Below, piece by piece: positions 56,859 to 64,000 of a stretch of DNA of 64,000 nt (positions within the stretch are counted from its first letter, which is position 1; each line of letters opens with the position of its first letter). This DNA is from Physcia stellaris (lineage: Eukaryota; Ascomycota; Lecanoromycetes; Caliciales; Physciaceae): contig JABSSW010000081.1 of the NCBI GenBank assembly GCA_018902385.1, forward strand, positions 1 to 64,000, written 5' to 3'. The position numbers and the translations under genes are program-made. The notes beneath the pieces were generated by a model. That model worked only from the letters and a program-made list of their open reading frames with translations. It was not told where the DNA came from and searched no databases.

Positions 56859-57261
56859 TGTTAGAGTCGAAATTCGTCTTGACGCATTCGAGAAATCAAA
56901 TTTTTTACATATGTCTATACAGATTCTCATGTATTTGCTTTTCACTTCGATATTTTCGTGTAATTATGTAGTTAATTCATATTTTTGCATAGCATTTCAC
57001 ATTATATCGAAGTCATTTTCTTTTCATGCTCGTTCATGATACGCGAGCATTCAAATAAACAAAGCTTTTTACAATTAAATTCAATGAACGAATAAAAGCA
57101 TAATAGATTCAATTTGATTTTGATCATTCAACGAAAGCAACGAAGCATAATAGACTCGTTGTGAATTGAAAAAAACGAAACATAATAAACTCGTTTGCTT
57201 TGTTTTAAAGAACGTTCAGAACAGACGAATTCACGCGATAATTTCGATTCACAATACAACA
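56859..57261 (+). repeat. Probable 5' LTR of the right-hand Gypsy element
   Basis: It starts TGTTAGAGTCG and ends near ATACAACA (TGTT...AACA). It contains promoter-like and repeated words (three GCATAATAGA / CATAATAAAC phrases at 57099-57190). No second copy is visible to confirm the limits. Confidence 0.4.
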
Positions 57262-57527
57262 AACTTTTCTTTTTTATCATTTTTGACGAAACATTCGTGT
57301 TTGAAAATCAAAAAATCATCAAATCAAAAAAAACATCAACAAACAAACATTTTTGTTCAACATTTATTTGCTTCATCATAAACAAACATTTAGAAATTTC
57401 ATTCAACATCACACATAATCAATCATTTTGAATGAAATTCAATCATTGAAATTTACTTAAATCATTGTTTTGTTCATTTTTTTTTTTTTTTTTTGTTTCA
57501 ACAATTATTCGATTTCAGTTCACAGTC

Positions 57528-58621
57528 ATGATTTCTTCAAGCTTTTTTTTCGAAGTCAATCTGAAAAATCGATTATTGTTTAGCGAAATCACACAATTGA
57601 ACGTGTATGTTTTTGATCGAATAATTACAAATTTCGAGCAACATATCATCGACATCTTTTTTGTTTTAAACTCTAATCAGAATGACGATGAGTTTGATGA
57701 AAATGAATCGCTCAAAGTCGTTAATTCGATAAATATTTTTTCGAAGCAACAATTTCAATCAATAATCGTCAATCATTTCGACGAATTATGAGTTATTTTC
57801 GAAATTTTTCGACGAAATCGAAATCGAAAAATGATCGTCATTCGAGTTTGAAATTTTCAAGTAAAAGACATGAAAATCAAAATCTCGAATCATAATAAAA
57901 GAAATATGAAATCAACGAGATTTTGCGTGTCGTCAAAATCGAAATTTTTGTTGTTCAAATTCAATGTAATGAACTCTTCAAAATTCAGCGAGTTCGTGAA
58001 AATAAAAATAAACAAAAAAAAACTGTTAGATTATCAAAGTTTGAAAAATTTTTTAACTTCGAAAAAGAATTTCGTTTTGAATTTAAAAAGCGCTCGTTCA
58101 AGCAATTTGATTTTTTGTTGAAAAATCTCGTTTTGATTTTAAAACGCGATCGTTTCGACATTTTGATTTTTTTTATTTTTTTGAACATAAAGATTTCAAT
58201 ACATTCGAATACATTCGCTACGATATTTGAAAAAATAGATGCATTGATAAATTGAAAATCAACTTCGATTGATACGTCGATAAATTCAAAAAAATTTTTG
58301 CAATTATTGATTGAACAGAAAAAAAAATTTGCGAAATATATCGATATTCGACGCGAAATTAAACGCAATTTTTTCGAGTCAATTGATTAGATTTTCAAGT
58401 TTTTGAACGACATTTATATCGATGTTGATCATTTTCGAAACGTTCGTCGTCAATACGATGATTTGAAAATGAAATTCATTGAACTTTTCAACGAGTTTTA
58501 TTTCGAATTTTTTTTTTTTTTTTTGATCAATCAACTGCTCAAGAAAAATGAAAAAAACAAGATTCACGATTTCGAAAAAAAAAATCACAACGAAATTTCA
58601 ACACGTCGACGTTGCTTTTGA
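57528..58621 (+). pseudogene. Gag remnants
   Basis: The first frame (ATG at 57528 to 57791) is acidic at its end (NQNDDEFDENES). A later frame (58403-58621) reads YIDVDHFRNVRRQYDDLKMK and then ELFNEFYFEF, which fits the capsid region of fungal Gypsy gag (form Y-x-D-P-N-x-x-x-x-A-x-x-x-Y-x-x-L-x-M). Confidence 0.5.
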
Positions 58622-59473
58622 ACGATTATGAAATTTTTGACGATTATTTTCGCAAATTTCAAATCATGAATAACAAACATCGTCGCATCAAAAGCAACGA
58701 TGTTAAAATCAACATTTTTTCATTAAAAACAGATTATCGATCAGTCAATTAAATTCTCGAATTCGTCGCAAATGAACAATACATAAAAAATTTGAAAATT
58801 AAATATACGACTTTCTTAAAGAAAAAAACGTATAAAATTGTCATTGCTCGTTTTAATCTGTCTAAACTGAAAAGAAATGTCGAAAATGTGATGAAGAAAA
58901 TCATTGATGAAAAAAATGCATTTTTGACAAATCATTTGATAATTGAATCGACAATTTGATCAAACAAAAATATTTAATTTGCAAATCATTTTTTTGATCA
59001 ACGATAATTTTCAAACATCGACGACGATAATATAAATTTCGATGTTTCAATCACATTCGACGTTGAGTCGAAAAATTAATAATTTTTTTCGAAAACGCGA
59101 AAAAAATTATCAGAATTTGTTCACGAAATTTTCAGCATAACATCTTTAACGAATTTCATTGTAAATTTTTAGTTAAGAAAATAAATCTGTTTTCGAATGA
59201 TAGAAAAATCATGATTCATGATTTAATTGATATCGATGTTTTTGAATACGCTTTCATTAATGAAGAAATTGCGCAAAAAATATGTCATAAATTAAAATTA
59301 ATTTCAATTTTTCTATTTCGATTTAAAAGAATTTTTAATTTCGAAAAACGAAAATCAAATCTATTATTCATCAAATATTGTTCAAAATGACGATACAAAA
59401 TCATTCGAAATTTTTCGTTTCATTGTTCATCATCAGAATAAAACAGCATTCGTTGATTTTAAAAAAATCTTGA

Positions 59474-60130
59474 ATGAACAAACATGAAGTGATTTTCAAT
59501 ATGATCAACGACGAATGTTATTTCATTTCGAATCATTGTGATCACGTTGAAGTTTTTTTTTTGTTTTCACGTTCGTTTATATTTCAAAAGTTATTTAATT
59601 CGAACAAGCAATCGAATAAAACGTTTTATTTGTCATTTTTTGAACGATTTTTGACGTCGTTTTCATCGACAAACGTTCAGAAATATCAAATATTGCAAAA
59701 ACGATCAATTTCGACATTTTTTCGAGTAACTTTTTCTCGTTTTACTGTGAAAGACTCGAAAAAAAACGAACAATCAATAAAAAAATTTTTGAATTCAGAT
59801 TTCAAATATGTCATTGAAAAAATAAACAAAAAATATTCATCGAATAAGTCGTTCAAAAAAAAGCGAAAAACGAAAATCATACGCGAAATTCAAAGATCGA
59901 GTTTAATTAACGTTTCAATAAGAAAATTTGACATTTTCAAGAAATTTGCACGTCGATTTAATAGACGATTTAAAATTACAATTTCGAAAGTTGAAAATGA
60001 CGAACAAAATCTCGATTTTGATATATCATTGAACGTGACTTTTATTGACGCGACGACTTTTCAATTTTTAACAAGATTTAAAAAGAAAAAAAAAAAAATC
60101 AAGACATTTTCATTGATCATGAAAAACTGA
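59474..60130 (+). pseudogene. Large basic frame between gag and pol
   Basis: The 218-codon frame is the longest in the element: His/Cys-containing N-terminus (NDECYFISNHCDHVEVFF), a Ser-rich middle, and a very Lys/Arg-rich second half (SFKKKRKTKIIREIQRSS). By position it should cover the gag end or protease region, but no diagnostic motif is visible. Confidence 0.4.
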
Positions 60131-60699
60131 ACGAGATTATTGACAACGTCAAAAAAAAAAATTAGTTAAAATAAAAATTGATTCTGATTTGAATTTCAAA
60201 AAAAGTTTTCAAGATCATGAAAACAGTCGTCGAAAATTAAAACGTAAAATTTTGAATTTTTAAGCGTTTCGAAAGTGTATTCAATTCGAAAAAACAAACA
60301 AGTTATTTTTTCATAGATTTTACGATCACAAAATCGAGTTGATCGAAAATTCGAATCAATTGTTTCGAAGTCGAGTTTATTTTTTATCGTTCAAGAAACT
60401 CGAGATTTTTCAAAAATATTTACACGATAATTTTCAAAAAAATTTATCAATTCAAACAAAACGTTTTATGTTTCGTTTATTTTATTCGTCGTCAAGTCGA
60501 ATGAACAATTTCGTTTGTGCGTGAATTATCGAAAGTTGAACGTCATAATCAAACGTAATAGTTATTTTATTTCGTTGATCGAAAAATTTTCGCTAAAATT
60601 ATCGATTGTAAATTCTTGTTCAAATTGAATATTATATCGATTTTCAATAAATTTCGAATGAATTCACAAAGCGAAAATTTTATTATTTTCATATGTTCG

Positions 60700-61140
60700 T
60701 TAAACATTTACAAATATCATGTATTGTTTTTCGATTTTATCAATGATTCGATCAGTTGACAACATTACATGAACGATTTGTTGTTTGAATATATTAATCA
60801 TTTTTGTCAAATGTATTTGAATGATATTTTCATTTACAGCAAAATTCGAAAGCAACATGAGCGACATTTCATTCAAATATTTCAAAAGTTGAAAAGATTG
60901 ATTTTCAGATCGATATCAAGAAATGCGAGTTTTTTCAAACAGAAATTTCATTTCTAGAAATCATATTATCGACAGAAAATTTACGCATGAATTTCAAAAA
61001 AATGCAAAACATCGTCAATTGAATTCGTTCAACATGCATCAAGAAAATGCAAACGTTTGTGAATTTTTGCAATTTTTATCGACGTTTCATTAAAACGTTT
61101 TCGAAATTCGTCAAGTTTTTAATTCGAATGATCAAAAAAA
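60700..61140 (+). pseudogene. Reverse transcriptase remnant
   Basis: 60769-60957 reads MNDLLFEYINHFCQMYLNDI followed by FIYSK and KQHERH: the Y-x-D-D active-site block with its usual neighbours in Tf1-like enzymes. At about 61050-61100 FVNFCNFYRRFIKTF matches the NFYRRFI landmark. Confidence 0.8.
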
Positions 61141-61329
61141 AATTGATTTCGAATGAATCGATTTCGCTAACGAAATATTCGAAACTCTGAAAAACAAATA
61201 ATCGAAATTTCAATTTTTCGACATTACGATCGCAATCGTAAAATTATTTTGAAAACGAATTTTTCAAATTGATGTTTAAATGAAGTTTTGTTTCAATACG
61301 ACAACGACGAAATTTTTCATTCGATGATT

Positions 61330-61620
61330 TTTTTCAACAAAAAAATGATTTCTGTCGAGTGTAATTATGAAATATATAACAAAAAATTTTTGATCATTAT
61401 CAAATGTTTGAAACATTGAAAATTCGAACTCGAAAATATCGACGAATCAATTGAAATTTATATCGATCACAAAAATCTAAAAATTTTTATGACAAATAAA
61501 AATTCATTTTTCGTCAAATACGTTGAATCGAGATTTTGACGAATTACAATATCAAAATTCAATATCAATTCGAAATCAAAAACGTCAAAACAAATGTTTT
61601 GATTAAAATGTTTGAATTTC
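61330..61620 (+). pseudogene. RNase H region remnant
   Basis: Readings such as VECNYEIYNKKFLIIIKCLKH and IYIDHKNLKIFMTNK match the E-x-N-Y-x-I-Y-D-K-E-L-L-A-I and T-D-H-K-N-L-x-Y-F-M blocks of Tf1-like Pol. Confidence 0.7.
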
Positions 61621-62130
61621 GTTTCGTCGAAAACGACGAACGTGAATTTTATAAAAAATAAATTTTGCTGTTATTTTTTCGATTGCAATTATGTTCGATT
61701 GACGTTAAAAACGATTTGTACGAACGCGTCATGCAAATCAATCGAAAAAACGAAAAACTGTATTAATTATCGTCAGATTTTGATCGATAACAAATCATCA
61801 ACGAAAAATAAGTTTGCAAATTGTTTCGATCGAAACGAAATTTTTTTAAAAACGAAAATTTATGAGTATCGAATCGATTAAATTTGATGATTGAAATAAT
61901 TCGTGACGTTCACGATCAATTTTTTTGTGCACATTCGAACATGAATCGTATTGAGAAATTCATTAAACGTTATTATTATTGATTTAATATAAGATTATTC
62001 ATCAAACGTTATATTCGTAATTGTCACAAATGTCAACGATCGAAATTCTCACATGATGATCGTCACGAATTGCTAATTTCATTGTCGATTTTTAGTCAAC
62101 GATGAATTGATATATCGATGAATTTCATAA

Positions 62131-62340
62131 TTGAACTATCTGATTTCAAAACAACAATGTCATTTGTATTATTATCGATCGCTTAATCAAAAACGTTATT
62201 ACGTTTTTTGTGTGATCGATGACGATGATTTAGCAATTCAAATCTGTGTCAAAATATTGTTTCATTATGTATTTCGTATTCATGAATTGTTTTCATTCAT
62301 TATTTCAAATCGAGATGATCAGTTCGTAAATCGCGTTTGA
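62131..62340 (+). pseudogene. Integrase core remnant
   Basis: DDDLAIQICVKILFHYVFRIH followed by ISNRDDQFVNRV matches the D-R-G-x-Q-F region of the integrase catalytic core and the helix before it. Confidence 0.7.
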
Positions 62341-64000
62341 AAAATTTTTTGTAAACGATTAAAAATCAAATGTAAATTGTTCATTGTTTTCAATCTGAAA
62401 TCGACGATCAAATCGAACGAACAAATCAAAATATCGAAATTCGATTGCGTTTATATTGCAATTATCGTCAAAACGATTGAGTTGATTGAATAAATATCAT
62501 GAAATTCGTTGACAACAACGATGTTTTCAACAATCATCAAGTTCATTTCATTTTTCATTAATAAAAATTATCATTTTCGAATGATTTTGAATCAAATTTA
62601 AATAATTATCGAAATCATTAAAAACGTTTGTTGATTAAGCAAAACGAATTCATTGTCGAAAAAATGAATCGTATCATCGAATACGTCAAAATCAATGCTG
62701 TCGATACAAAACAAAAAATGATTGTTCGAATCAACAAATTTCGTTTTCAATAAATTTTGAAATAAAAATTACGTTTGATTAAATCGTCGTCATATAAAAC
62801 AGTTCGTTCGTCAAACAAACTCGATGACAAAAAATTAAATTTTTACAAAATAATCAAGAAAAAAAACTCGTTTACGAGTTGAAATTGTTCGACGACATGC
62901 ATATTCATTCAATTTTTCATTTTTGATTGTTGAAAAAAAAAATTTAAAATTCGTTAAAAAAACAACATAAAGATTTTTCGAAATCAATGATTGCAAATGA
63001 AATGTTTGAATGAAAATTCGATAATATATTGCAATTTCGATATTATTATCATCGATTGCAATATCGTTGCAAATGATCGAACTGAAATTTTCATGATCGA
63101 ATCATGATATTACGTCGACGACGACGAATTTCAAAATGTTCAAAACATCGTGAATGTTTTTCACGAAACTAATTCAAAACAAACAAAAAAATTTGTTTTA
63201 CGAAACGATTAAATTGTAAACATCGTTTATGATCGATCAAAAAACGTCAATTATCGAATTCGTTTACAATTCATTTTCAAATTGATTCAAATAATTTTTT
63301 CTTCGATTTTCGTTTCGTTATCATTTCGCGTTGTTTACAGTCAAAATTTACGTCGCATGAAAAACTGAATCGTGTCAAAAACATTTTCAAAAATTGTCGT
63401 CAAATTTTATTGAACAATAAATAATAATGTAAAATGTCATGCAATGAGATGAATAAACAACAAATTGTCAAAAAAATTCGAACATTTACGAATTCGTCAA
63501 CAAAATTTTCAATTGTTTACTAATGACACGCGAAATTATTTGTAAAATTCGTTCAAAATATTTGCTTTTCAAAAAATTTAATACATGCATATTTCGTTGA
63601 ATGCAATGTACGAATCAAACGTCGTATATGCGATAGCATCAACGCGTTAATCGTGATGATAAAAATTTTATCGATTTGTTCAAATTGTTCGTCTCGTGAT
63701 ATCAATTTGATGTTGCAAAAATTTTCAAAATTGCTGACGCGTTAAATCAAATTCACAATTTTTTATTTATTAATGTTCGTCGAAATTACTTTTTACGAAA
63801 CGTATAAATTGATTATCTTTCAAAACATTATTAAATTCACGTTTTAATCATGCAATGTACACACAAACAAATTCGCATGACAATTACGCGAAAATATCAA
63901 ACGTTAAACATTGTTACGATGATTTTATTAACATGATCAAATTGATTTAAATCGTAAATCGATTTGATGTTTTCACGATTCTTGACGAATCGATTTCGCG
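62341..64000 (+). other. 3' part of the right-hand Gypsy fossil
   Basis: There are no long frames. It probably contains the integrase C-terminal region and the start of the 3' non-coding part. No LTR matching 56859-57261 is found before the window ends. Confidence 0.4.

Larger units (their letters stand above)
56859..64000 (+). mobile_element. Ty3/Gypsy (Tf1-like) fossil, younger, runs off the right edge
   Basis: A likely 5' LTR (about 56859-57261, TGTTAG...ACAACA) is followed on the plus strand by gag-like frames (57.5-60.1 kb), reverse transcriptase (60.7-61.1 kb), RNase H (61.3-61.6 kb) and integrase (62.1-62.4 kb) remnants. It is broken in many places. AG and CT dinucleotides are clearly more frequent here than in the other elements, so it is younger or less mutated. 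The 3' LTR lies outside the window. Confidence 0.75.

Noticed and set aside
1-64000. Bacterial, organellar or Plasmodium-like AT-rich origin
   Set aside because: The island has fungal-type genes with short GT-AG introns, no operons or ribosome-binding sites are seen, and the AT-rich part is made of decayed Ty3/Gypsy elements rather than genes; mitochondrial genes are absent.
1-64000. Classical CpA-directed RIP as explanation of the AT-rich blocks
   Set aside because: CpA and TpG remain frequent and TpA is not raised, the reverse of the classical product.

Overview
This window looks like nuclear DNA of a filamentous ascomycete (Pezizomycotina) with a two-speed genome. A normal-composition, gene-bearing island of about 13 kb (5.8-18.9 kb) lies between two very AT-rich blocks (1-5.8 kb and 18.9-64 kb) packed with decayed mobile elements. 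The kingdom call rests on short GT-AG introns of about 43-65 bases, an F-box protein of a type common in Pezizomycotina, small secreted proteins, and Ty3/Gypsy elements whose coding remnants can still be read. No rRNA, tRNA, CRISPR array or bacterial gene was seen.

The AT-rich blocks carry an unusual mutation signature. Almost every C is followed by A or G, and almost every G is preceded by C or T, so CpT/ApG and CpC/GpG are nearly gone while CpA/TpG and CpG are plentiful. Classical repeat-induced point mutation (RIP) attacks CpA and leaves TpA, which is not the pattern here. Because CAA, CAG and CGA codons are spared, long frames survive, but they contain almost no Gly, Pro or Trp.

Layout: 1-4.2 kb, minus-strand Ty3/Gypsy fossil. 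5.8-18.9 kb, island with an F-box protein, several small secreted or signal-bearing proteins, one unknown cytosolic protein, one unknown multi-exon gene, a 104-bp TA-flanked MITE and small repeats. 18.9-28.7 kb, extremely AT-rich quasi-periodic DNA holding two related elements of about 3.2-3.4 kb in inverted orientation, each with direct terminal repeats. 28.7-35.8 kb, plus-strand Ty3/Gypsy fossil with paired 183-bp LTRs. 37.7-41.6 kb, LTR-flanked element with gag/protease-like remnants but no recognised reverse transcriptase and a 5-bp target duplication. 41.6-43.3 kb, gag-like fossil and LTR-like sequence. 46.0-48.5 kb, LTR-flanked element carrying a C2H2 zinc-finger frame. 50.9-55.4 kb, three tandem copies of a unit of about 1.8 kb. 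56.1-56.5 kb, MITE-like inverted repeat. 56.9-64 kb, younger plus-strand Ty3/Gypsy fossil that runs off the window.

The most notable points are the non-canonical mutation signature, a zinc-finger protein family found in elements with two different kinds of terminal repeat, and a set of predicted secreted proteins in a gene island surrounded by hypermutated repeats, an arrangement like the effector niches of plant-pathogenic fungi.
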